Under the pieces are notes generated by a model. That model did no database searches. It was not told the DNA's origin and worked only from the letters and a program-made list of their open reading frames with translations. This document shows, piece by piece, positions 8,655 through 16,691 of a stretch of 22,085 nucleotides of DNA; positions within the stretch are counted from its first letter, which is position 1; each line of letters starts with the position of its first letter. Origin of the DNA: Trichomonas tenax (lineage: Eukaryota; Parabasalia; Trichomonadida; Trichomonadidae); NCBI GenBank assembly GCA_023091735.1, contig JALKBU010000875.1, positions 1 through 22,085 of the forward strand. The letters are read 5' to 3'. Made by a program: the position numbers and the translations under genes.

Positions 8655-9203
8655 ATGAGCGGTCGTCATCGTGCAAAAGATAAATTCACGGCTGATGATG
8701 ACGAGCGCCTGAAAGAGATCATAGGGGATAGTGAAGAAATCAACTGGAAAGAAGTTTCTGAAAAAATGGGAAATAAAAATGTTCGGCAATGCAAAGATAG
8801 ATGGATTAATTACTTGTCGCCTACTGTAAACCGTACGAAGTTCTCTCTCCAGGAGGATATCTTGCTTCTTGAAAAATTTAAAAATTTTGGTCCAAAATGG
8901 GTATTTATTTCCAAATTCTTCGAAAACAGAACTGATGTGAGTATTAAAGCAAGGTTTTTGATCTTGAAGAGGAGAGGATATACAGTTGAATATTTAAAGC
9001 GTTTGTTAGACAGACGTTTGCATCAAGCAACACGAACCAAAAAGACAAAAACGAAGCAAGAGGAAGCACTGGCTGTCCAGCCTGCAATTCTTCAGGATTT
9101 GGATTTATTTAGCCAAATTTCGGTTGATGCATACGAAAAGGAGAACACTGATATTATATCACTTTTTGATGGGAAGGAGAACGCAAACTTTCATTTTGTT
9201 TAG
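8655..9203 (+). CDS. Two-repeat Myb transcription factor
   Basis: A 182-residue nuclear DNA-binding protein of the trichomonad Myb family. Repeat 1 spans about residues 9-55 with F11, W31 and W50 as the core aromatics and RQCKDRW (44-50) in the recognition helix. Repeat 2 spans about 60-107 with F63, W82 and F101 and DVSIKARFLILKRRG (94-108) as its third helix; Phe replaces Trp at the first and last core positions. A basic stretch follows (RTKKTKTKQEE, 127-137), likely a nuclear localisation signal. The C-terminal 35 residues are acidic and hydrophobic (LDLFSQI, DIISLF) and may be an activation region. I start at the ATG at 8655, because it follows the initiator-like TCATTT and aligns with the paralogue's MSAKRP; an in-frame ATG at 8610 would add 15 residues. 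It is about 58% identical to the protein at 12263 over 101 aligned residues. Target genes are unknown. Confidence 0.92.
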   Translation: MSGRHRAKDKFTADDDERLKEIIGDSEEINWKEVSEKMGNKNVRQCKDRWINYLSPTVNRTKFSLQEDILLLEKFKNFGPKWVFISKFFENRTDVSIKARFLILKRRGYTVEYLKRLLDRRLHQATRTKKTKTKQEEALAVQPAILQDLDLFSQISVDAYEKENTDIISLFDGKENANFHFV

Positions 9204-9422
9204 ATATTGTAAATTTTATTTTCATAACTCAATTTTTAATCAGGTCGAACCTGGTTCTCTACGGGAGTTACACTTAAAGCTAAAATAGTGGATTCATATG
9301 CATGAAATCTGTTCGCTCTATGACCAATAAACTGCCAATATATTTCAATATAAAACAAATATATACTATAATCATAATTAAAACAACACAGAATTTACCT
9401 GTGGTTCTCATATGAATATCTC

Positions 9423-9584
9423 TTAACTACAATTCAAGATATGTGGAAATAAATTTTTTAGGAGCCTGAGTAAAGAAAAAATTACACTTTTTCCTTTTCT
9501 TTTTTGTCCAATAATAGCGCCTGGTGATCTTTCGTAGGCATAAAATTCGAAAAATGATTTTCTTTTCAATTTTGAAATGAGCAT
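9423..9584 (-). CDS. Short open frame of doubtful coding status
   Basis: Fifty-three codons from ATG; the frame is open back to 9629. It is basic throughout and contains GQKRKGKS, which fits the P-loop pattern GxxxxGK(S/T), but no switch, Walker B or other NTPase motif follows in a protein this short. An overlapping frame (MPTKDHQALLLDKKEKEK) reads about as well. It may be a decayed remnant or chance. No family is assigned. Confidence 0.15.
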   Translation of the reverse strand: MLISKLKRKSFFEFYAYERSPGAIIGQKRKGKSVIFSLLRLLKNLFPHILNCS

Positions 9585-10521
9585 TGAATAATTTTGATAA
9601 ATCTCATTGAACTTTGATTTTTTCTTAACCTACGCTCATCGAAAAACAATGTGTTTATTTATACATAGATTCGGTTTAATGCCGAAATTTCTATGCAGCG
9701 CACACGGGCTTTTCTTATAATAGTTGCTCAACACTCAAAATAGCATTTAAAAATAAAATTAAAAAAGGTTATTGAGGAATAAGGTTCCTAGATTTTGCTT
9801 TATTTTCGAATCCACCATCTAGACTTGCAAAAATCCTAAAAATACAACTTTAGCTATTTCACACTTATTATCGGTCTGGATGCAAGGGTTTGATTTTCAA
9901 GCTCATTGGCGACATTTTTTAAACTGGTAATATTTACACCCTCATCTCATTAATTTCTAAAAATAGCTTTAGGGGATCCTGACGCACGAGTCATTTCCGC
10001 ACATGCCATCACTAACTTCCTCATATTATCGACAATCATGTATATCCAGATAATAACCTTATTTAAAAACTCAAGTTTCTCTAAATTCCTCTATTTTTCA
10101 TTTTTACAAAACTATCATGTAAACTTTACATGACCTAGGGTTTTTAACACAAACATAACATAACGTTAAAAGCTTGTTTATATGTTCTATAAATTATCCG
10201 ACTAAACTTGCGAAATTACTCATAATTGGATATGGATAACAATGGTTAAAGATGTCGTTTGAAAAGATTATTATAACTTGGGAAGAAAAAACTGGCAAAG
10301 GAAGAAGATTTTTTGGAAAATAAAAGTGACATTTATTTAGTGTACCATCCAAACATTGTATATAGCATCACAGGCATTATTAGGTGGTAATGTATTAATT
10401 AAACATGTGTTTTTGATGAGTAAAATCATGAGATTTTTAGCAATTTACAAAAAAAATACAGAAAATAATCATCACTTGGAAGATGAATTCTTATGCGTTT
10501 TTGCATAAGTATTCGGAAATG

Positions 10522-10718
10522 GTCACTTTTTGCGCAAAATGTACGTACATGATTGAATGAAATACGCTTTGTGCATTGAATCATTTTCTCATAGAATATT
10601 TTCTGTGTTGCGTATGATTTCGATATACGCAATAAGGTTAATCTTCTCAATTTTGAAATGGAAAACCGTTTTGTTTACACTCAATTACACACAAAACACA
10701 AAAAATTCTATGAGAAAA
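10522..10718. repeat. Foldback block with stacked palindromes
   Basis: TTTTCTCATAGAAT at 10584-10597 pairs perfectly with ATTCTATGAGAAAA at 10705-10718 over a loop of about 107 nt, and similarity continues imperfectly inward. Just upstream are two perfect 12-bp palindromes: TTTTGCGCAAAA (10528-10539) and ATGTACGTACAT (10539-10550). The 14-mer GTCACTTTTTGCGC at 10522-10535 recurs exactly at 21792-21805. The block could be the end of a small transposon or an extruding structure. Open frames on both strands here are consequences of the inverted repeat. Confidence 0.5.
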
Positions 10719-10994
10719 AATTCGAATACGCATAACTTATCGATTTAATATGCAATGATAATATCATATTCTATATGATATTTAGAGCCAAATTTAAAAA
10801 AAAAATTAGCAAGAAAAAAATTTATGAACGATAAAATAATCATTGACTTAAGAAACACTTTTTAAAAAACACCTTTATGAGAGACAGTATTGTTGTAAAT
10901 CAATAAAACTTGCATTTTGTCAATTAAAAACTTCAAAATCTAAGCTCTGCGTCTTAAAAAACGTATTTTAAAAATTTTACAAAAAAATCTGAAT

Positions 10995-11237
10995 ATGCAA
11001 TATCGTATGTCAAAATGCGTCGGGGATATTTATTACGCAATGGATTTTGCGTATCGGCCGCATGCTTATTTTTGCATTTTACTAAGGTTCTTCCAAAACG
11101 ACATTCAAAAAAATAATATAGAAGATATTTTTTTGCATGAAAAGGCTTTTTTTAATCAAAGCTTCGAAAAGCTAGTCAGAGCTTCTAAAACAGGGGTTGT
11201 TGAGTTTACAAAGCAAAGGGTGTGCTTTCGGTTTTAG
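10995..11237 (+). CDS. Hypothetical 80-residue open frame, low confidence
   Basis: Open from ATG to TAG with mixed composition (KNNIEDIFLHEKAFFNQSFE, KLVRASKTGVVEF). No domain, signal peptide or membrane helix is recognised. Its last 15 bases lie in the left arm of a 13-bp inverted repeat, so the C-terminus comes from repeat sequence. No TCA-type initiator stands at a usual distance. It could be a coding remnant or chance. Confidence 0.2.
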   Translation: MQYRMSKCVGDIYYAMDFAYRPHAYFCILLRFFQNDIQKNNIEDIFLHEKAFFNQSFEKLVRASKTGVVEFTKQRVCFRF

Positions 11238-11298
11238 CTTTCTCTCAATTCCTCTCAAATAACCGCAGCAAAAACCGAAAGCATTGCTTTGCGGTTAT
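11223..11298. repeat. Nested inverted repeats (13-bp and 9-bp arms)
   Basis: TGCTTTCGGTTTT at 11223-11235 pairs perfectly with AAAACCGAAAGCA at 11271-11283. A second pair, ATAACCGCA at 11259-11267 and TGCGGTTAT at 11290-11298, overlaps it, so the two stems would form alternative structures. The 11-mer AACCGAAAGCA recurs at 11910-11920. Confidence 0.6.
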
Positions 11299-11854
11299 GC
11301 TTCCGGTTATTGTAAATAACCTTTAAATCGAGATTATTGCAGATATAGCATCTGCATGATCTGTATATCATTTTTACTCGTTAAAGAATGATTTTTATTA
11401 GCTTTTCGAAAAACATTAAAAAGTGAAAGTCATTGTTATAATTCATTAACTAACTCACTTCGAGGCAGTCAATCATCAGATTCCAGAAAGTAATGGTGTG
11501 ACATCGCTGTTGAAATTTGATCCTGATTTCACGTTTTTTTAAGCGATTTTACCAAAAATATCATCAAAACTTTAAACCAAAATCTACAAGCTACCCTAGT
11601 GTATGTGAGCTAGATGTTATGTAATTCACTCATAAATTTCTGACTCTTTGCATCGATTTTATTTAAAACTGAAAAAATACATATGTTATGAATCACACGC
11701 TCCAGCACAATACTAGAATGAGCGTATTTTCATTAACAATCTACGATGCATAATTTTTAATATTATTCTAAAATAAATATTAGATTTTTTAGGAAATATT
11801 TAATATGAATTATCATGAATTCATTATTTATGACTATACATCGTACTATTTACC

Positions 11855-11904
11855 ACTTGCCAAATATTTTGTTTACATGTAGTTTACTTGTCAAATATTT
11901 GGTT
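11855..11904. repeat. Direct repeat with 31-bp period
   Basis: ACTTGCCAAATATTTTG at 11855-11871 recurs as ACTTGTCAAATATTTGG at 11886-11902, each followed by TTT. The core CAAATATTTG is palindromic. It lies just before the copy of AACCGAAAGCA at 11910. Confidence 0.5.
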
Positions 11905-11969
11905 TCAACAACCGAAAGCATTTCGTAATCAAAGGTTATTTTTCGAAAACCAAAATTTCAAGCTTACGA

Positions 11970-12010
11970 TATATATTGCTTTACGACAAAGTACTTCGCA
12001 GCAATATATA
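11970..12010. repeat. Perfect 11-bp inverted repeat, 19-nt loop
   Basis: TATATATTGCT at 11970-11980 pairs with AGCAATATATA at 12000-12010. It is about 250 bases upstream of the second intact Myb gene; a regulatory role is only a possibility. Confidence 0.55.
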
Positions 12011-12250
12011 ATACATCGAATTACACTGATTTCGTAATTAAACAGAGCGATCGTGCAATTTTGTGAGCATTATGATGTAAACTATACAAATAGCGGCAAA
12101 ATTGAGGAAAAAATCAAAATCGTCCAATTTGTGCCACAGATATATAATTGTATATGAAACACTATTTTCATAATTAGAGCCCTGAAAATGCATGTTTTTC
12201 ATTCATTTCCAAAATTGAGAACATAATAAAAATCATTCTAAAAGGTCACA

Positions 12251-12256
12251 TCATTT
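12251..12256 (+). promoter_or_regulatory. Initiator-like element of the Myb gene at 12263
   Basis: TCATTT with its A at 12253, 10 nt before the ATG, nearly the same spacing as at the Myb gene at 8655. It fits the trichomonad initiator consensus. Confidence 0.5.
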
Positions 12257-12262
12257 ATTTTT

Positions 12263-12823
12263 ATGTCAGCAAAGCGTCCTCATCCTAAGGATAAGTTTAC
12301 AGCAGAGGAAGACGAAAAGTTGAAGAACATTGTTATGTGCTCCAAAGTCTTAGATTGGAAAAAGATTGCTTCTAAGATGGGAAACAGAAATGCCAGACAA
12401 TGCAAAGATAGATGGACTAAGTATCTAAATCCGTCTGTTAATACAGAACAGTTCAGCGTTGAAGAGGATTTGATGCTGCTGCAGCTGTATGAAATATATG
12501 GAGCGAAATGGGTCAACATTTCCAAGTATTTCTACAATAGAAGCGATGTAAGCATTAAGTCTAGGTTCATGGTCCTTAAGAGAAGAGGAGTAACTCGAGA
12601 GTTTTTGCAAAATCCTCCAAAAATTTCACATCTGAAACACACCAAAATCTCTACGGAAGAGCGTGCGTACACGATGTACAGTACGCCTGTTGTTGCACAA
12701 GTTAAGCCAGAAGAGTTTTCTAGTCCAGAGCCAACATTCCCAAGTTCTCCTGTTGAAGAAGTCTTTGAAACTGACCTATTCAACGACATCATCAATAATG
12801 ATATGTTCGCTCTCGAATATTAG
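12263..12823 (+). CDS. Two-repeat Myb transcription factor, paralogue of the one at 8655
   Basis: A 186-residue nuclear DNA-binding protein. Repeat 1 covers about residues 10-56 (F12, W32, W51, recognition helix RQCKDRW at 45-51) and repeat 2 about 61-108 (F64, W83, F102, helix DVSIKSRFMVLKRRG at 95-109). The aligned 101 residues of the two proteins need no gap and share 59, and the recognition helices are almost the same, so target sites may overlap. The C-terminal tail differs: Pro/Ser-rich (EEFSSPEPTFPSSPVEEVFE, 150-169) and ending with FETDLFNDIINND, an acidic hydrophobic motif resembling LDLFSQI in the paralogue. There is no strong Lys-rich stretch like the one in the paralogue; KRP near the start and LKRRG could help nuclear entry. 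TATAAA lies just after the stop and may give the polyadenylation signal. Confidence 0.92.
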   Translation: MSAKRPHPKDKFTAEEDEKLKNIVMCSKVLDWKKIASKMGNRNARQCKDRWTKYLNPSVNTEQFSVEEDLMLLQLYEIYGAKWVNISKYFYNRSDVSIKSRFMVLKRRGVTREFLQNPPKISHLKHTKISTEERAYTMYSTPVVAQVKPEEFSSPEPTFPSSPVEEVFETDLFNDIINNDMFALEY

Positions 12824-12929
12824 ATCTATAAACTGTTTGTTCGTTTTCAATATTTTACTTTTTTTTCACTAGAGGAGATAGTGCAGTCATATACTTCTCA
12901 TGTGCATTGTATACATCTGAGTTTGAATG

Positions 12930-13741
12930 TTATATTTCACATTTTTGTATCATAAATTCAAGGATACCGTTGTCCAGCTCTTCCGACACAATGCTTCCAC
13001 TCATTATGTAGGCCATATATTTCCGGTATTCGCCATTGCTCTTGAATTGTTTGGTAGGAGTTGTCTGTTTTTTAATAATGGGCTATGAGAAAAAAATGAT
13101 AGCACACAGAGATAACTGTGTTGATTGACTGCAAATCACATCTTCACAGTGGGTCAAATGAATAATAATTTTTTTTAATTCTTATTGGAAACATGTCTAT
13201 CAGTTGATTACCTGAAAAGGTTTATGTGATGTTTTGCCATGTGCTACCCCAGTAATAAGCAATGGTGCTTGGTCAATTAATCACCCAGTTTCACAATACT
13301 TTAGACACTCCCCCTGCCTTTTCGGATGTTTACATGTCATATTGTCAGATTCATTTTTTAATGGATGGTTCAACGCTGTTAACCCCATACTCATATGTAA
13401 ACTGCAAGCTGAGGCTTTTCCTCATGAATTAACGCATAACATGCAATACATGAGTACCAATAAACTTCAAAAAATCAGCTCATAAATAACGTAATTTCTT
13501 CATATCTCACAAATTCATACGATGATCATTAATTTTGACTTCAAGTTCTCCAAATAAATTGTATACACTATCCACTTCTGTAATAAAAATATTATCATAC
13601 CGTTAACAATTTTAGGTCCAAAATTATTCAATCACGAAAAACAATAATTTCTCATATTTGAGTGCAGAATCGCAAAATACAGGCGAATTCAAGCACCTCC
13701 ATGCACAGAACATCAATCAAATCCAACAAAACGTTGAAATT
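12930..13741 (-). pseudogene. Multi-frameshift remnant of an unrecognised gene
   Basis: Five minus-strand pieces, read in order, look like parts of one protein. 13741-13652: LLDLIDVLCMEVLEFACIL. 13602-13507: ITEVDSVYNLFGELEVKIND. 13479-13351: ADFLKFIGTHVLHVMR, a stop, then KSLSLQFTYEYGVNSVEPS. From about 13388 to 13200: NESDNMTCKHPKRQGECLKY, a stop, then LIDQAPLLITGVAHGKTSHK. 13082-12930: FKSNGEYRKYMAYIMSGSIV and SEELDNGILEFMIQKCEI ending in TAA. Composition and length of these runs are far better than chance, but stops and frame changes separate them. I do not recognise the family. The last two pieces could instead be exons, but the flanks do not show the strict trichomonad splice motifs. 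It is convergent with the Myb gene at 12263. The plus-strand open frame at 13234-13485 is its shadow. Confidence 0.5.
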
Positions 13742-14051
13742 TTACTGATAATTTTAACAAAATAATGATGATTACACTTATTCATGTAAATTTAATTCTC
13801 ACATTGTTATTAGTATCATACAAGTAATCATCTTCTTTATTATAACTACTAAAGCAATATATAAATAAATTATCATATCAGATCTTAGTAAAAACTTTAA
13901 TGTGATTCATTGGGTAGTATTTGAAATCCAATATTTTCATAATGTAGAACATTTTCACTATATATAGATTACAAAAACTGGCAACCCCAAAGCATATACT
14001 ACTTTAATATTAATTTTATTTCATATGTCATCAAAGCTGTCATTTGCCCTT
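13742..14051. other. Intergenic, nothing identified
   Basis: AT-rich sequence between two minus-strand remnants. I see no gene, repeat or motif worth listing. Confidence 0.4.
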
Positions 14052-14168
14052 CTAATTGTGTAAGAGTTTCGAGTCACTTTGATTGTTAAAAGTTGCCCCT
14101 TTAATTTTTTTCATCATTTTAAGGTACGCTTCTCGTTTTCCATAGATTTTCACACCTGTTAGACACAT
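14052..14168 (-). pseudogene. Short C-terminal coding remnant
   Basis: Thirty-eight codons and a stop on the minus strand. The text is strongly protein-like: MCLTGVKIYGKREAYLKMMK, then KIKGATFNNQSDSKLLHN. It is too short to be a typical gene; the Met falls in a 14-bp palindrome (AGACACATGTGTCT, 14161-14174) and may not be the original start. It could be the tail of the remnant at 14328-14652 on the same strand, but the 160 bases between do not read as protein. The family is unknown. Confidence 0.35.
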
Positions 14169-14327
14169 GTGTCTAGACACACATATATATCTTTATATAT
14201 CATGATGTCAGAAATATTATGATTACGTGTCAAATTGACAACCTTCAAAATAAAATCTAAAATGTGGATAAGCCAATCACACAATATTCATATTTGCATG
14301 TAAAATAATGCATGCTCATTGATATTT

Positions 14328-14652
14328 TTATTGTTGAATACCGCCTGGACCAAAATTTCTAAAATTCCAAATAAATTCTCGACCTATCAAAAACAGCCTG
14401 GCGCGAACATCGCCATTAAATTCGGGGCGTGGATGGACGCCTATCCCAATGATATTCCCACATCGAGAAAAACTTCAAATAGGTTGTCTCACCCTTCGCT
14501 CTAGGTGGATTTGGATAAAATCGAATCGCATACAAAACATGATGCTTGTTGCTGTTATCTAGTTTGCAAAGACTGATATCTGTGAGAGGTGGATATTTTG
14601 TATTATTATTGTCTATCCAATCTGCAAATTGCCGAAAATAAACCTCTCCCAT
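14328..14652 (-). pseudogene. Frameshifted fragment of an unrecognised protein
   Basis: The first part, from ATG at 14652, gives 78 residues (MGEVYFRQFADWIDNNN, YPPLTDISLCKLDNSNK, YAIRFYPNPPRAKGE, LKFFSMWEYHWD) before a stop at 14416. Another frame then continues from about 14465 to a stop at 14328: GIGVHPRPEFNGDVRARLFL and IWNFRNFGPGGIQQ. The change of frame lies near 14450-14470. This stretch has distinctly more G and C than its flanks. I do not recognise the family. GACACA-rich DNA follows upstream (14686-14785). The plus-strand open frame at 14319-14504 is a shadow. Confidence 0.45.
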
Positions 14653-14685
14653 TTTTTTGTTTTATCCCTTAAAATGGCAAAAATG

Positions 14686-14785
14686 AATGTGTCTTTGTAA
14701 AGCATGTTTTTGTGAGTGTCAGACACAATGAACAGACACATTGAATTTTTGAACTGTGTCGGGAGTTTACACAGACACACACAAT
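14686..14785. repeat. Cluster of GACACA/TGTGTC motifs
   Basis: AATGTGTCT (14686-14694) pairs with AGACACATT (14734-14742), with GTGTC-AGACACA (14716-14727) between them. TGTGTC near 14755 and AGACACACACA from 14773 follow. The same motif forms the palindrome at 14161-14174. It is upstream of the minus-strand fragment at 14652 and could be its old promoter or a small repeat. Confidence 0.5.
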
Positions 14786-14977
14786 TTTTTCGAATGTCGT
14801 TTTCTTCAATAATACGATTCTGTATCTATTATAAATCATTTTTGTTGTATTAAAATCGAAATTTATTGATTTTTTCGTGCAAAATTAAAAAAGATAAATA
14901 AAAAATTAGATTTTCAAAACTCGACATTGTTCAAGACAATGGGGATGACAGGTCACTTAACGTATAGATTTTAAGAA

Positions 14978-16112
14978 GCGTATTTTAAGGGTGCACCGAA
15001 AACGATTTGACACCCTCTCAAAAATAACCTTATCAATTTTTGATGATTCTTGTAGGGTTTTTGGAGAAAATTAAACATGACTCAAATCAACAGGCTTCAT
15101 CAGTGCAATAAGGATCTGTGCATTTCTCCGTCAGAAAGCAACTTCTCAAGATTATTCGATCATATAAGTTCATTTTCTCTTATTTAAAACGTGTTTGTAT
15201 TTCAAATTACTACAGTTTATATAATTCGTTACAACAGCATGTCATCGTTTATCAATAGCCGAGATGCAATTTCGAATTCAACATTTGACAACATTTCCGC
15301 ATAAAAAGCAACAACAGAATTGAATATCAGATCCTATGCAATCATAATTAACCGATTGTAATGCATATTTCTTGATAAAAAAAAAAACAAAATATAATAT
15401 TGTTTCACTCATTATGGTAGATCAATTATTTCTGGTATGTATGATTTCAAAATCAGAAAATATTGTTTTAAAAAATGTAATACGGTAAACTAGAGATTAG
15501 TGCGTTTGCACAATATTTAACTCTCACTAGTTCTGTGTTGTTTTGTATCTGTTTACTCAAAGACAAGATGAAATACTGATGAAAAAAATCAAATTTTGGT
15601 ATTTATATGAAATTTGAGAATATAATACTACTATTCTGTTGATATAAGACTTAATTTATTATTTTTGTTTCTATTTTAGATACATTTAAATTCTTCATAT
15701 TTTGTATTATTCTAACATCATGTATTTTGTACATGAATATATCAAATTAAGATCACCGGTATTGCGATTATCTTATTCATGCTAGTTCTTGATAAGAATT
15801 TAATTTCGATTTTTTGAAAACTGAATAAAAAGTGCTAACATGAAGTTGATTTGCATCCAAAGAAGAAATGAAAACCAAACAATTTAATAAAAGGTAAATA
15901 GAAAAATATTCCCAAAAATGCAAAATCGGCGAATTCTCAACATTTCAAGCAAAAAAACAACACAACTATATTGCTTATAATATAGCTAGATATTTTCCTA
16001 CACTCAAAGTTTGATATCCTCTTTATTTCGAGTTAAAAATCAATAACGGCAAATTAACCTTAAAGGAAATTGAGAGTGTGTCATATCGTTTTCGGTGCAC
16101 TCTTAAAATCGC
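14978..16112. mobile_element. Non-autonomous inverted-repeat element, about 1.1 kb
   Basis: The left end (14978-15020) and right end (16071-16112) are inverted copies matching at 39 of 43 positions, including the 16-base core GTGCACCGAAAACGAT without change. The outermost bases are GCG and CGC. About 1050 bases lie between, AT-rich, with no open frame that looks like a transposase, so this would be a MITE-like or deleted DNA element mobilised from elsewhere. No clear target-site duplication is visible, so the exact ends are uncertain. Each arm also holds a short inner inverted repeat (AGGGTG/CACCCT left, AGAGTG/CACTCT right). It lies 580 bases upstream of the cyclase start. Confidence 0.6.
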
Positions 16113-16137
16113 AAAATTTCGACCTTTTTGTCTTGAT

Positions 16138-16181
16138 CTCTCAAAAAATAATTTTTTTTTCAATGCACTCTCTTAAAATTT
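16138..16181. repeat. Degenerate extra copy of the element's right end
   Basis: Twenty-six bases outside the right arm, a second segment in the same orientation runs from CTCTCA to AATGCACTCTCTTAAAAT. It resembles the right arm's TTTTCGGTGCACTCTTAAAAT with a 2-base insertion. It may be a leftover of a nested or older insertion. Confidence 0.4.
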
Positions 16182-16433
16182 TCTAATTATTGGATAAATT
16201 TGGCATAATATTGGATATATATTAATATTATTCGAAAATATTTTTAACTTTAAACCCCTGATGAAATTGAGAGCCATCCGTTCATTTCGACCATCTGTAT
16301 TTAATTTTTAATTTAAAAAAATAGGTCATTGGATATAACAAAGACAAGCAATACTTTCTTTGATAGATATTTTTTGAATTGATTTTTTAAATGACTTTCA
16401 CAAAAAAAGTTCAAAAGCCATTTTTCGAGCATT

Positions 16434-16613
16434 TTATTCATCACTCTGAGCTCTACAAAATGTATTTTTAGTCTGAATTATTTCCACGAATTCCTGTAAT
16501 GGATAGGATTTCTTATACCAGTTCCTCCCCGGTATTCCATTCAAATCTTGTGATATTAATTCATCGATTATCATGGGTATTATTATTTGTAGACTGTTAT
16601 TTCCAGGTTTAAG
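16434..16613 (-). pseudogene. C-terminal coding remnant upstream of the cyclase gene
   Basis: Open from about 16613 to a stop at 16434, with ATG at 16574 giving 46 residues: MIIDELISQDLNGIPGRNWY, KKSYPLQEFVEIIQTKNTF, CRAQSDE. The composition is clearly protein-like. The motif GIPGRNWY resembles the GxPGxxWY turn of CENP-B/Tc5-type helix-turn-helix domains, but one short motif does not prove it. No further piece of the gene is seen, so it is probably a relic, though a small gene divergent from the cyclase is possible. Confidence 0.35.
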
Positions 16614-16691
16614 CTATTGGTGTTAATTCAAAATTTCAATAATTTCAATTAAATTCAATGATGACATTAAATTATTTAAATAACTGAGAGG

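Larger units (their letters stand above)
9204..12262. other. Three-kilobase gap between Myb paralogues, rich in foldbacks
   Basis: No intact gene is visible. It contains many inverted repeats. The main ones are listed separately at 10522-10718, 11223-11298, 11855-11904 and 11970-12010. Smaller ones are at 9664-9695 (CATAGA and TTCGG arms around a 7-nt loop), 10489-10509 (CTTATGC/GCATAAG), 10760-10782 (AATATCATAT/ATATGATATT, 3-nt loop) and 11338-11356 (TGCAGAT/ATCTGCA). Two weak short open frames are given below. The last 100 bases before 12263 are the promoter region of the next Myb gene. Confidence 0.5.

Noticed and set aside
9235..9285. tRNA-like GGTTCGAC on the minus strand
   Set aside because: The flanking bases do not form a T-stem or an acceptor stem, and no D or anticodon arm is found.
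10426..10748. Two overlapping open frames on opposite strands
   Set aside because: They coincide with the foldback block, and inverted repeats readily produce paired open frames.
11005..11010. GTATGT resembling a trichomonad 5' splice site
   Set aside because: No ACTAACACACAG-type 3' motif follows at a suitable distance, and the surrounding frame is doubtful.
13234..13485. 83-codon plus-strand open frame
   Set aside because: The minus strand over the same bases gives clearly better protein text in several pieces.
14319..14504. 61-codon plus-strand open frame
   Set aside because: It is opposite the two-frame minus-strand fragment that reads as protein to its stop at 14328.
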